From contig JAVMKO010000002.1 of assembly GCA_032164245.1 (NCBI GenBank), positions 90,967,340-91,031,339 on the forward strand: a stretch of DNA of 64,000 nucleotides, written 5' to 3'. Positions 9,690 to 21,219 of the stretch are shown piece by piece. The stretch's first letter is position 1; each line of letters starts with the position of its first letter. The notes beneath the pieces were generated by a model. That model was not told the origin of the DNA. It saw nothing but the letters and a program-made list of their open reading frames with translations, and did no database searches. The translations under genes and the position numbers were made by a program. Origin of the DNA: Sternotherus odoratus (lineage: Eukaryota > Chordata > Testudines > Kinosternidae).

Positions 9690-11300
9690 GGGACCTATAT
9701 CACCTCCCTTATTCTTCTCCTTAACTTCTGACTCTCCTCTTTCACAATGCAAGCATGTTGTAGTTTCTCCATCTTAAAACACCTATTTTTACCCCACTTA
9801 CCCTTCCAACTACCACCCCATCTCCTTTTCATCTCAAAGTTAATTGAAAGCAAAGTTTACATTTTCTAACTGCAGTTCCTTTCCTTCAGTTACATGTTAG
9901 ACCCTCTCTAATCCAGTTTTCACCCTCTTGTGTGCCACTAAAACTATTCTCGTCAAAGTCACCAATGAGCTTTTCCTAGTCAAAGCTCAGACCAAATACA
10001 CCATCCTCATCTTTCTTGAGCTGTCAACGGTCTTTGACAAGCTGACCATGCTCTCTTTCTTGTCTGTGACTACCTTCCTGATTCTCCTCCTCTCTCTCTA
10101 ATCAATCCTTCAGCATGTTGTTTGGTGGACCGTCTCATGCTGCCCTGCAACTTTCTGTGGGAGTCCCAAGGATTCTGTCCTTGGTTCTCTTCTCTTCTCA
10201 CTCTACACCTTATCCCTGGGGACTCTCATGCACAAATTCAACAACCATCTCTATGCTGGCAACTCTCAGATTCATCTCACTGCTTTAGATCAGTCACCTT
10301 CAGTCCAAACTAAAATTTAACCCTGTCTCTCTGACATCTCCTCATGGATGTCTAGCAATCAGTTCAAGCTCAGCATGGCTAAAACAGAGTTCCTCATCTC
10401 CCTGTTCCCCAAGTGCTCCCCCACTTTTCTCAGTCACTGTGGCAGCCGCCACCACCATCCTGTCTGTCACTCAGACTCATAACCTGGACATCAACCTGAA
10501 CTCAGACCTCTCTCTATAGCCTCACATGCAGGCTATATTTAAATCTTCTGCCTAACATCTCAAGATACAGCCTTTCTTGCCCATAAAACTCACCTGGGAT
10601 CTCATCATCTCACATCTCAATTCCTGCAATATCTTTTTCTCTGATCTTGACAACCATAATCTTGCCCTGCTTGGGTCCATGAAAACTACTGCTGCAAAAA
10701 TCATTTTCCTAGCCGGTCATTTTGACCACGTCTCCCCTCTCTTTGCACCGTTCCACGGGCTCCCCCTTTCCTATCACATCAAATGTAAGTTGCGTGTACT
10801 CACTTTCAAGTCCCTTCACACCTTATCCTCATCCTAGCATTCAGTACTGAAGTGTCAGCTCCCACCTCTGACCAGCCCATGATCTCAGCTTCTATCAGCC
10901 ACTTGTTACATTTTCAAACAAGCACCTTGGTGCTTTCTCCATGCTGCCACTCATGCTTGAAAGGAGCTCCTGGTAAACATCCACACATCTGCTTCATTAT
11001 GCACTTTCAAATCTCTCCTTGAAACTGTTTTGTCATGATGCCGACAAAAAATTGACAATGGTTAGGCTGTATCACAACCTCACTTGCTGACAAATGTTAT
11101 CACTTTGTTTCCATGCACTCCCCCGTCTGTCTGTATCCATCCACTCTCTCTTGTCTTTTACTTATATTGTAAATTCTTTGGGGGAGCAGGAACAGTCTTT
11201 TGGGGTCTATGTTTGTCCATGGCACAATCGGATCCTTGTCCTAGGAGCTACACTAATACCAATAATAATGAAATAATCAAACAAACAATAATAATAATGA
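9690..11300 (+). mobile_element. decayed L2-like LINE with 3' end
   Basis: Conceptual translation with frameshifts shows reverse-transcriptase landmarks of the L2/CR1 group: a segment like LELSTVFDKLTML (equivalent of DLSAAFDTV), PKDSVLGSLLFSLYTL (equivalent of the [11 protein letters not shown] box) and LYAGNSQIHLT in place of the YADDTQL box. The catalytic DD pair is lost. Farther on, HLNSCNIFFSDLD and HFDHVSPLFAPFHGLPLSYHIK (10577-10837) match the C-terminal region. A 3' region like that of L2-type elements follows (TTGTAAATTCTTTGGGGGAG at about 11168), ending in AATAATAATAATGAA near 11300. Many stops and shifts show an old copy. No endonuclease part is recognised. Confidence 0.7.
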
Positions 11301-11301
11301 A

Positions 11302-11833
11302 ACAACATGGAAGACTCCAGTGCATGCGATGCATCCCTTACATCATCAAGTCTATCAACTCTTGTCTTGATCACGTTAAGGAGGAGACTAGTGACAAATA
11401 GAAACCATTTTTTAGGGGAAAACTGATAAACTGCCCAACACTCAGTTATCAAGTGCTTTATGTTTTAAAGCTGAAAGCCTTGAAAACGTTTATGGAGGAT
11501 TCATTCACCCTTCTTCACTATTTTTAGGAGATTATTCAGCCTGCACAAAAGAGAAAGCAGTATGTTTTATGAAATAAGTCTATTCAGATTTAGTTTCCTG
11601 AGGCTATTGCTGACTGTTTGCCAGCTCCTTGTCTACAACCAGAGGGGACATAGCAGCAGTTTCACCATTTATGTAAAAGCTGCCCTTTTAGGGCTTGATA
11701 TTATATGCTGGAAGTTCCACTGAAGTCAATGGATATATTTTAAGTTTCACTGAATTCCCTGGGTTAGTAATGCTTGGATTTGGATAGCGTCAATGTTTGG
11801 GCAGGGGAGGTGGGGTTTATCCTGATGCAGCAT
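11302..11833. other. no recognisable feature
   Basis: No coding or repeat structure identified, apart from a TGAAGTCAATGG motif common in old amniote repeats. Confidence 0.4.
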
Positions 11834-12113
11834 TGCCAGCCCTAACACATTCAAAAATCATGAATTAGGCCCCAAAAATATAATGAGATTGACTTAAAAG
11901 TCAGATGCCTTTTTAAAAACTCATAATTGGGGGGGGGGTTTCCTTTTGGCGCCTGAGCCCTTAGAGTACACTTGGAACACATTTTCAAGCTTTTCTTTGC
12001 AAATATAAGGGCTATAAACTTACTTTTTAAAAAATGAAAGCTGAGATTCTCATAGACTCATAAATGTGACATAAATATCACATGACTAACAATGAAATCA
12101 TGAGAGTTAGCAA
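11834..12113. repeat. dispersed DNA-element-like repeat, copy 1
   Basis: Begins TTGCCAGCCCTAACAC with TCAAAAATCATGA and ends AATCATGAGAGTTAGCAA; the ends are imperfect inverted copies. It shares the core TTTTCAAGC...GAAAGCTGAGATTCTCATA pattern with the copy at 18965-19178. Probably an old non-autonomous DNA transposon. Confidence 0.55.
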
Positions 12114-12260
12114 AACTGATATGTACTCTAACCTTACCTCCACCTTAAAAAAACCCCACCTTTGTTGTTTGGGTATCTTTAGCATAGAGCTTGAAAACAA
12201 ACACTTACTGAAGTCCACTACCTTCATTACATCGAAACAAATAGTAATTTATTATTAATT

Positions 12261-13432
12261 ACTAGCGAAAATACCTGGCGTTGCTCGGGTCCATCGGAGG
12301 TGGGGAGGGGGCAGAGAGCTGAGCGAGTGCGGGGTCCGTTGGAGGGGGTAGGGGGCAGAGAGCAAACATGACACCCCCACCTCACCCCCCCGACCAAACC
12401 CGACACCCCCACCTCATTTACACCTCGACCAACCCCGACTCACATTTTCACCCCCCCACCCAAACCCAACACCCCCACATCACCCCCTACCAACCCCAAC
12501 ACCCCCTGACCAAAACCCACACCTCACCCCCCGTAGACCAAACCTGACACACCCACCTCACTTTCCCCCCCCAACCAAACCCGACACCCCCACCTCACTT
12601 ACCCCTCGACCAACCCCGACTCACATTTTCACCCCCCCACCCTACCCCAACACCCCATCACCCCCCTACCAACCCCAACACCCCCTGACCAACACCCACA
12701 CCTCACCCCCCGTAGACCAAACCTGACACACCCACCTCACTTTCCCCCCCCAACCAAACCCGACACCTCTACCTACCACCACAAACAAACCCGACACCCA
12801 CACCTCACTTACCCCTCGACCAACCCCGAGCCCCCCTCCTCACACTCCCAACCAACCCCAACCCCCCCACCTTGCCCCCCCCACCAAACCCAACACCCCC
12901 TGACCAACCCCAACACCCACACCTCACCCCTCACCCACCCAGACACCTTCCCACCCCCCAAGACCAAACCCGACACCCCCGGCTCACTTACCCCCTGACC
13001 AAACCCGACACCCCCACCTCACCCCCCAACCAAACCCGACACCCCTACCTCACTTACCCTCCAACCAAACCCAACTCGGGTCCGTCGGAGGTGGGTAGGG
13101 GGCAGAGAGCTGAGCGAGTGCGGGGTCCGTTGGAGGGGGGAGGGGGCAGAGAGCTGAGCGAATGCAGGGTCCGTTGGAGGGGGTATTATGACATCATAAC
13201 TATGGCACAGAGAACAGCAGCTGCCCAGCTGATGTGATTGGCCTTTAAATAATTTCACCCCTGGGGGGGGGGGCGTCAGAGGAGAGATTTGAAAAATTTT
13301 CGACTTTTACCCTGATTAGGACCCTAAGACCTATAACTGTACCAAATATCAAGTCTCTAGCTCAAACGGTGTGGAAGGAGTAAGTGCACATACATACACA
13401 CATACACCATTTGACTTTTATATATATAGATT
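12261..13432 (+). repeat. unclassified repeat family with C-rich minisatellite core, copy 1
   Basis: Starts ACTAGCGAAAATACCTGG, with a small hairpin (ACCTGG...CTCGGGT), and ends at TTTTATATATATAGAT. The core (about 12370-13075) is a strand-biased array of units like CCAAACCCGACACCCCCACC, with a longer period of about 181 bases (AACCCCGACT at 12431 and 12612). The 3' module (about 13170-13432) holds ATTATGACATCATAAC, AAGTCTCTAGCTCAAACGG and a CATACA-rich tail. The same 5' and 3' modules recur at 16886-18275 and 55831-56260. No protein is encoded: the 121-residue frame in the array is low complexity. The class is unknown to me; a short retroelement with a fixed 3' tail is possible. Confidence 0.75.
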
Positions 13433-13749
13433 TATTATGATTATTATTTCAGTTGTCCACTAGGTGGGCTTTGTTATGTATCTTCCAAAATTAGTCACTT
13501 TGAATTAAGGTATACCTGTCTGGCAATTTTACAGTGAAAAATAATGAGTTTTTCACTTTCATCCTTGTTCAAGTGCCCTGACACCTTAAATGACATGATT
13601 CTGGCATTGTCCTTCCTCAATTATGTATGAGGTAGATGAGGTCATTTTTAAAAACTATCAGATCCAGTTTGGAAACACTGAGCATGGTTACATCTAGTCT
13701 CTGGTCAAGTGATGTCATAGTCCGAGTTGCTTTGAAAACCTGAACTAAG
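13433..13749. other. no recognisable feature
   Basis: Spacer between the repeat at 12261 and the hAT at 13758; nothing identified. Confidence 0.4.
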
Positions 13750-13757
13750 CCCTAGAG

Positions 13758-14279
13758 CAGGGGTCTCAAACATGCGGCCCGGGGGCCACATGTGGCCCGC
13801 AAAGCCCTTCCCTGCGGCCCGCCAAGCTTCCTGGAGCGCCCCCCTCCCCCCCCCCCGGCCTCCCCATAGCAGTTTGTAGGACGGAGGGGCCAGAAGTGGA
13901 GGCTTCTCTGCTGCCTGGCTGGGCCGCGCGTGTTTCTAGCTCTGGACTTCCTAGATTGCTCTTGCTTTGTTTGCCAAACAGCTGTTGGTGGTGCCTAGCG
14001 CTTTCCAGGAGGGAATGGGGAGCTGCGTGCTCAGAGGAGGAGGTGGGGCAGGGGTGGGACCTCTTGGAAGGGGTGGAGTGGGGGCGGAGCCGGGGCAGCA
14101 AGGGCGGGGTGTGTGTCAGTGGTGCGGCCCTCGGGCCAGTGCACTAGTCCTCATGGAAGGGGTGGAGTGGGGGCACAGCCGGGGCAGCGAGGGTGTGTGT
14201 GTGTGTCAGTGGTGCGGCCCTCGAGCCAGTGCACTAGTCCTCATGCGGCCCTCGTGGTCATTTGAGTTTGAGACCCCTG
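13758..14279. mobile_element. non-autonomous hAT element with internal 89-bp duplication
   Basis: Ends are inverted: CAGGGGTCTCAAACATGCGG on the left and GAGTTTGAGACCCCTG on the right. Flanking octamers CCCTAGAG (13750-13757) and CCGTAGAG (14280-14287) agree at seven of eight positions. GC-rich interior with repeated GCGGCCC motifs. A unit beginning GGAAGGGGTGGAGTGGGGGC is tandemly repeated at 14066 and 14155. The frames of 83-146 residues here are GC-rich noise. Confidence 0.85.
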
Positions 14280-14547
14280 CCGTAGAGAAATGGCCCTTAA
14301 ATATCAACAAGGTTGCTAAGGAGGGAATAGAGATGACGTGGAGGGATAAAGCTCAGATATCAGATACAACTGACTTTCCAAACAGAAGCTCCTTTAGTTC
14401 TACTTAGCCTTGCGTGACCATATTTGACTATCCCATGGGAAAGAGAGAGTTGGAACAAGAAAAAAAAGAGAGAGAATGACTTCTCTACTTTCTCTTGTTG
14501 ATCAGATCCATCTTCTCTAGTCTCTTTTTTTGCTTTTTTTTTTTTGC

Positions 14548-16222
14548 CTCTGTCTTCACGAACAAGGTCAGCTCCAGACTACTGCACTGGGCAGCACAGT
14601 ATGGGGAGGAGGTGACCAGCCATCTGTGGAAAAAGAAGTGGTTCAGGAATATTTAGAAAAGCTGGACGAGCACAAGTCCATGGGGCTGGATGCACTGGAT
14701 CCGAGGGTGATAAAGGAGTTGGCTGATGTAATTGCAGAGCCATTGGCCATTATCTTTGAAAAATCATGGCGATCGGGGGAGGTCCCGGATGACTGGAAAA
14801 AGGCTAATGTAGTGCCCATCTTTAAAAAAAGGGAAGGAGGAGGTTCCAGGGAACTACAGGCCAGTCAGCCTCACCTCAGTGCCTGGAAAAATCATGGAGG
14901 AGGTCCTCAAGGAATCAATCCTGAAGCACTTAGAGGAGAGGAAAGTGATCAGGAACAGTCAGCATGGATTCACAAAGGGCAAATCATGCCTGACTAACCT
15001 AATTGCTCTCTATGATGAGATAACTCCCTCTGTGGATGAGGGGAAAGCAGTGGATGTGTTGTTCCTTGACTTTAGCAAAGCTTTTGATATGGTCTTCCAC
15101 AATGTTCTTGCCAGCAAGTTAAAGAAGTATGGGCTGGATGAATGGACCATAAGGTGGATAGAAAGCTGGCTGGATCGTCTGGCTCAACGGGTAGTGATCA
15201 ATGGCTCCATGTCTAGTTACCAGCCAGTATCGAGCAGAGTGCCCCAAGGGTCGGTCCTGGGGCCAGTTTTATTCAATATCTTTATCAATGATCTGGAGGG
15301 TGGTGTGGACTGCACCCGCAGCAAGTTTGCAGATGACACTAAACTGGGAGGCGTGATAGATACACTGGAGGGTAGGGATAGGATACAGAGGGACCTCGAC
15401 AAATTAGAGGACTGGGCCAAAAGAAATTTGATGAGGTTCAACAAGGAGAAGTGCAGAGTCCTGCACTTAGGACGGAAGAATCCCATGCACTGCTACAGAC
15501 TAGGGACTGAATGGCTAGGCAGTAGTTCTGCAGAAAAGGACCTAGGGATTACAGTGGATGAGAAGCTGGATATGAGTCAACAGTGTGCCCTTGTTGCCAA
15601 GAAGGCTAATGGTATTTTGAGCTGTATAAGGAGGGGCATTGCCAGCAGATCGAGGGAGGTGATTGTTCCCCTCTATTCGACATTGGTGAGGCCTCATCTG
15701 GAGTATTGTGTCCAATTTTGTGGCCCACACTACAAAAAGGATGTGGAAAAATTGGAAAGAGTCCAGAGAAGAGCAACAAAAATGATTAGGGGCCTGGAGT
15801 GCATGACTTATGAGGAGAGGCTGAGAAAACTGGGATTGTTTAGTCTACAGAAGAGAAGATTGAGGGGAGATTTGATAGCTGCTTTCCACTACCTGAAAAG
15901 GGGTTCTAAAGAGGATGGATCTAGACTGTTCTCAGTGGTAGAAGATGACAGAACAAGGAGTAATGGTCTCAAGTTGCTGTTGGGAAGGTTTACATTGGAT
16001 ATTAGGAAAAACTTTTTCACTAGGAGGGTGGTCAAGCATTGGAATGGGTTACCTAGGGAGGTGATAGAATCACCTTCCTTAGAGGTTTTTAAGGTCAGGC
16101 TTGATAAAGCCCTGGCTGGAATGATTTAGTTGGGGATTGGTCCTGCTTTGAGCAGGGGGGTTGGACTAGATGACCTCCAGAGGTCCCTTCCAACCCTAAT
16201 ATTCTATGATTCTATGATTCTT
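14548..16222 (+). mobile_element. 5'-truncated CR1 LINE with complete 3' end
   Basis: The element enters after a T-rich tract at coding sequence for VFTNKVSS and runs to the CR1 3' end: GGACTAGATGACCTCCAGAG at about 16164, then tandem ATTCTATG units ending near 16222. The 5' truncation removes ORF1, the endonuclease and the start of the reverse transcriptase, as usual for CR1. No target duplication is seen, which is normal for CR1. Its low level of damage makes it one of the younger insertions in the window. Confidence 0.93.
14590..16129 (+). pseudogene. CR1 ORF2 reverse transcriptase, 3' part with one frameshift
   Basis: The first segment carries EYLEKLDEHKSMGLDALDPR and [21 protein letters not shown] shift near 14825-14880 moves it to a second frame, which stays open for 416 residues from [10 protein letters not shown] to the stop at 16129. 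In that second frame the reverse-transcriptase boxes are intact: FLDFSKAFD at about 62-70, VPQGSVLGP at 121-129 and FADDTKLGG at 150-158, with the two catalytic aspartates present. The C-terminal part ([20 protein letters not shown] onward) is the usual CR1 tail. The protein would copy element RNA into chromosomal DNA, but this copy lacks its N-terminal half and is not functional alone. Confidence 0.9.
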
Positions 16223-16885
16223 TGGGGTACCACACAGTACTTTTGTTATCACGTCCCTTTTACATCTGTGGTTTTTCACAGGCAATGCTGAATCTCAAAA
16301 AGCTCATATTCAGTGTAGAAAATCATGCCAAAATTGAGACACTTATCCAATGCTTCACAGAAATATCCCAACGTCATGGCCTGTAAAATGAGCCAAATCC
16401 ACTGAATTCAGAGGAGAAGCATGCAGCAGTGTATTTGGCCCATCATTTGGACAGAGAAAAACCTCTCTAGTGACACTTCATACCCCAGAGAGGTAGAAAG
16501 ACAAACAGCAGCTTTTAATTAAGTATTTCAACACTTCTGACCCAAGACAGAATGGAAATACAGACACACCCAAAAGTGAAAGAATGTGGTGGAGGTGGAA
16601 AGGAAACCAAATCCTACTGAGGCTCAAAAAAAGTTTTGGATCAGTATTTTGGTAAAAGTTCAGAGTTAGTACCAATTCAATCCTTCCTTGCTCCTACCTG
16701 CTTAAACACCTCAAAGGCAGCTAGTAACATAGATATGCCAATGTCTAATGACTTATTACACAAGTGAACTTTGTGGTGGATATGTTGTCCCCACAACCAC
16801 ACATTCATCTGCTTTTGATCCCCCTAGTCTCACTTTTTTTTACCCCTCATGTGACTTATGGGTTTCAACTATGCTTTTATATGAA
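16223..16885. other. no recognisable feature
   Basis: Unique-looking spacer; small frames only. Confidence 0.4.
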
Positions 16886-18275
16886 ACTAGCATAAGTGCC
16901 CGGCGCTGCTCGGGTCAGTTGGAGGTGGGGAGGGGACAGCTGACACCCCCTGACCAACCCCAACACCCCCCGGCTCACCCCTCACCCACCCCAACACCTT
17001 CCCACCCCCCCAGACCAAACCCGACACCCTCTGGCTCACTTACCCCCCCAACCAAACCCGACACCCCCACCTGACCCCCCCAACCAAACCCAACACCCCC
17101 ACCTCACCCCCCGACCAAACCCGACACCCCCACCTCACCCCCTGAGGAAACCCGACACCCCCACCTCACCCACTGACCGAACAATGTATTTAATAATCTG
17201 TGTGCTACACAGTGCACCGTGAGCCGGGGGGGTGTCGGGTTTGGTCTGGGGGGGTGGGAAGTTGTCGGGGCGGGTGAGGGGTGAGGTGTGGGTGTTGGGG
17301 TTGGTCAGGGGGTTTTGCGGTTGGTGGGGGGGTGAGGTGGGGGTGTCAGGTTCAGTCGGGGGGTAAGTGAGCCAGGGGGTGTCGGGTTTGGTCTGGGGGG
17401 GTGGGAAGGTGTCGGGGTGGGTGAGGGGTGAGGTGTGGGTGTTGTGGTTGGTCAGGGGGTGTTGCGGTTGGTGGGGGGGTGAGGTGGCGGTGTCGGGTTT
17501 GGTCGGGGGGTAAGTGAGCCAGGGGGGGTGTCGGGTTTGGTCTGGGCACCCACCCCGACACCTTCCCCCCCCAGACCAAACCCAACACCCACACCTCACC
17601 CCTCACCCACCCCGACACCTTCCCACCCCCCCAGACCAATCCTGACACCCCCCGGCTCACTTACCCCCCGACCAAACCCAACACCCCCACCTGACCCCCC
17701 CCAAGCAAACCCGACACCCCCACCTCACTTACCGTCCCACCAAACCTAACTCGGATCCGTCGCGGGGGGGGGGGGGGCAGAGCTGAGGGATTCCGGGGAC
17801 CTTCGCAGGTGGGGGGGGGCACAGGCCTGATGGAGTCCGGGGTTCCATTGGGAGGTGGGAGGGGCAGAGAACTGAGGGATCTCCGGGGTTCCGTTGGGAG
17901 GGGGGAGGGGCAGAGAACTGAGGGATCTCCGGGGTTCCGTTGGAGGAGGGAGGGGCGAGCTGAGCAAGTGCGGTGTCTGTTGGAGGGGGTATTATGACAT
18001 CATCACCACCTAACCGCCCAGCCGATGTGATTGGCCCTGAAAGACTTTCACCCCTGGGGGGTGTCAGAGGTGAGATCCGAAAATTTTTCGACCCTTACCA
18101 GCATCTAGACCCCAAGACCCCTCACTGTACCAAATTTCAAGTCTCTGGCTCAAACGGTGCGGGAGGAGTTCGCTGTCATACATACATACATACATACATA
18201 CATACATACATACATACATACATACATACATACATACATACATACACACACCACTTGACTTTTATATAGATAGAT
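16886..18275 (+). repeat. unclassified C-rich repeat family, copy 2, with inverted core block
   Basis: Starts ACTAGCATAAGTGCCCGG and ends TTTTATATAGATAGAT. The minisatellite core changes strand bias: C-rich at 16937-17170, G-rich at about 17219-17548, then C-rich again to about 17755. The G-rich block has a higher-order period of 147-148 bases (GTGAGCC at 17219, 17367 and 17514). The 17.76-17.97 kb part repeats a unit with GGGGTTCCGTTGG. The 3' module from about 17985 matches copies 1 and 3 (AAGTCTCTGGCTCAAACGG). The frames of 60-154 residues are products of the array, not genes. Confidence 0.75.
18178..18249 (+). repeat. (CATA)n microsatellite
   Basis: About 17-18 tetranucleotide units. It occupies the position of the short CATACATACAC tail in the other two copies of the family, so it is an expansion of that tail. 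Confidence 0.95.
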
Positions 18276-18541
18276 AACATGAATAAATATTATGGCATGG
18301 CAGTAATAATTCTCTAGTTAAGGTTGAAATGATATAACTCTATTATCAGCCTTATTTTCAAACGGATGTCCAAAGAGGAACCAGCTTTCCTTATGTTTTG
18401 CATGTTGCATCTCACTGTAGGGCACATTTTTCCTCCAACATTTGGTAAAAATCCAACAAAGGGTTTTAAAGTTGCTACTATCTTAAAATGTGCCTGCAGT
18501 TTACTTTTAAACTCTTTTTTTCTAAGACTTTTATTGCTGTC

Positions 18542-18670
18542 ATTTATTATTTGTATTACAGCAGCACCTTAACCTTATATCCGACTGAGATGTGAGAGCC
18601 CAGTGTTTCTAATATATAAATACATACTAAGAGACAGTATCAGCCCCTAAGAGCTTACATTCTAAACATA
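18542..18670 (-). repeat. L2/L3-like LINE 3' end fragment, reverse orientation
   Basis: TTATTATTTGTATTACAGCA followed by a segment ending AAGAGCTTACATTCTAAA is the reverse form of the LINE 3' end that also closes the element at 11300. It is old and partial. Confidence 0.55.
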
Positions 18671-18964
18671 CATACAGACTGTGTGGGGACGAAAGGATAG
18701 AACATAGCAGGTGAGAGAACAAAGTGATGCCAAGACTGATTCACTGATTTCTTTTAAAAAAATGTTTTGAGTAGGGTTTTGTTGGGAAGGAATTAGCTAA
18801 ACAGAAGGACAAAAGGAGGGAGACAGGATCTTGAAAGGAAGGAGATTAAAGAGAACACAGAAGAGAGACAAAGAAAGGAAGCATGAAAGGCAGGTGGAAT
18901 GAGACCGAAGCAAAGAAACTGTAAGGGTAGGAAGCTGGAGCAGACAGCCAAGCAGCAGAGTTAA

Positions 18965-19178
18965 AGCCAATCCCAAACATTCAAAAGTCACCCTTCCCTC
19001 CCCAAAAAATCACGAGTTTGGCTTAAATAGAATATACAGTGGGTTCTTTTTATTTTCCTCCTTGGTTTCTGTTTTCCCTATTTTCTTTTCAACCACATGT
19101 TTAAAAAAAAAGTGAGATTCTCATATACTCCAGGGACAAAGGTTTTAAGAGAAACATGACAAAATCATGAGATATGCC
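18965..19178. repeat. dispersed DNA-element-like repeat, copy 2
   Basis: Shares AACATTCAAAAGTCA, TTTGGCTTAAAT, GTGAGATTCTCATA and AAAATCATGAGATA with the copy at 11834-12113, in the same order and spacing. More diverged and slightly shorter. Confidence 0.5.
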
Positions 19179-21187
19179 ATCAGTGAAGTAGTGGAAAGTG
19201 GTCAAACACTGATGATACCACCAGTGTGTGAAGCCTTTGCAGCCGCTGCTTGTCTCTGCTCACAGTATCTCTATAAAGCCCAATCGAAAATTCCATTTTC
19301 GTTTATTTTGTAGGCCTTGCGTTGCTATTTTGGGGAGGGTTAAAACCATACCAAGAGCTGGTTTTAAATGCAGAGAGAGCAAAGTTTATAGTGTAAATGT
19401 TTATGCTATCAGCTTCTGACTACCGTAACTTTCTTCTGACTTCAACCACTACCAAAGCTGGGGGAAATGTGGTGGTACAGAGCTCCAGGAAACCGTATGG
19501 AGTGGTGACTTGAAAAGTTGGACATCGATGAATGAGGTACAGGGGAGGGACATGAGGGGTGCTTCCTTGGGTTAGAATGGAGGGGGGCGCTGAGAAAGGT
19601 AATAAAAAGGGGGCTTGTAGAGGGATCAGATCATTGGCAAGAGCAGGAAGGGTGCAGAGGGGCAATGCTACACTACACACTACATATCCCCTTTGATTGT
19701 GCAGCCTATTTCCCTAATGAATCCAGCCACTTCTGCAAACAGATGTGAGAGGATGATCACGACCCCACCTCCACCCCTCCCCCATGTAAGTGATTTGAGA
19801 CATAAGGGGTGCTAGGAAGGAGTCATCCCTTCCCAGAATGCAGTGGACTGCAGTTATATCAGCCCTTTCTGCAGGAGGGGATAAGTAAGAAGGCTCCTTG
19901 TACTTTCCTGTCCAGTGCCCCTGCATAAGGGCCAGATACAATCTAACCCTATAAAACAGGACTACCTATAGGCTGAAAGGCACGGTTCACTAATACACAG
20001 TATATAACTTCTAATGTATTTTAATTTAAATTTTTTCTTAAATGTTAAGATATTACATTGTAATGGATCTTTGAACACTGAAGTTTCACAGGAGAAGTTG
20101 GGAACATATGGGTATGTCATGGGTGTGGGTTCTGCAACTATCATACATGGAAACTAACAGTTTTCAGTGACCCTCATGCCCTCAGTTCTGCCCATGAAGC
20201 ATGATAGAATGTGTGGTCTGTGGTGTGGTGAGGGGAGAAGCAATGTGGTGAACAACCGTCAGTAGCACACTGGTGGTCTGTAACGTACTGGAAGGCTTAA
20301 AATGTTCTGGGCTTACACTGTGCACGCAGTCAAATTCATTGCCACCCACAAACCACCAGACCCATTTACATTTCCAGTCAAAATAAGATATTAGATTTCT
20401 GTAGGTGTTATCTCCAGAGCAGCTTGTGGGCTAATTCAATGTGACACCACTGGACTATATACACTACTCTGCACACTGCAAGTAAGTGCAAGTAGGAATA
20501 TCAGAAGTGTGATGAAACTTTACCTATCTCCACCATAGGATTTATCCCAAGTTACAAGCACCGTGTGAATTTTGGGCTAATAGTAATTGTAGGTATATTT
20601 AAGCAGGTATCTATAAAAGATTAAAAGGTGAATGCATGAGGTCATAAGTATGTTTTACACATAACGAACATATTCTAAGAGGACAGATGAATGATTTTAT
20701 AATTCATTAATAAGTCTCAAGGGTACCTCTCTACTTTAGTCAGTCTTGCATGAGGTTTACATGCTGGGAGACATTTTCACCTCATAAAAGAGAGACATCT
20801 TCCTTTCATATCCCCTTAAGTTCCTAAAAATCCCAATTCACTGTGTGCTTCCAATAGAACATGGCTCCTCTAAACAGCAGAGGCTGAGAAAGGGACCTTG
20901 CCTCCAATCCAAAAGAAACAGTTGCTGTAATACCGCAGGTGCAAGTCCTCAATTAGGACTTGTCATACATCTGTCAGCACTAATGAAATTCAGATGCCTG
21001 AAGTGACAGGTACAGTAGCTGGTTTGGGATTTTAAAAAATTGATACCTTCAGGTTTCTTCTTTTCCCTACTACTCTGGGAAAAACAGCAGAGAGACATAC
21101 TGCACTGCCTGTGTCTTGAGGCATTGTGTCAGGGAGGCAAGAATTCAAGAAGAGTTACAAGGAATAGGGTTTTAAAGTGAGGAGGGA

Positions 21188-21219
<32 letters not shown>

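Noticed and set aside
12872..13237. Proline/threonine-rich frame resembling a repetitive surface protein
   Set aside because: It is a translation of the C-rich minisatellite; other frames across the array are equally open.
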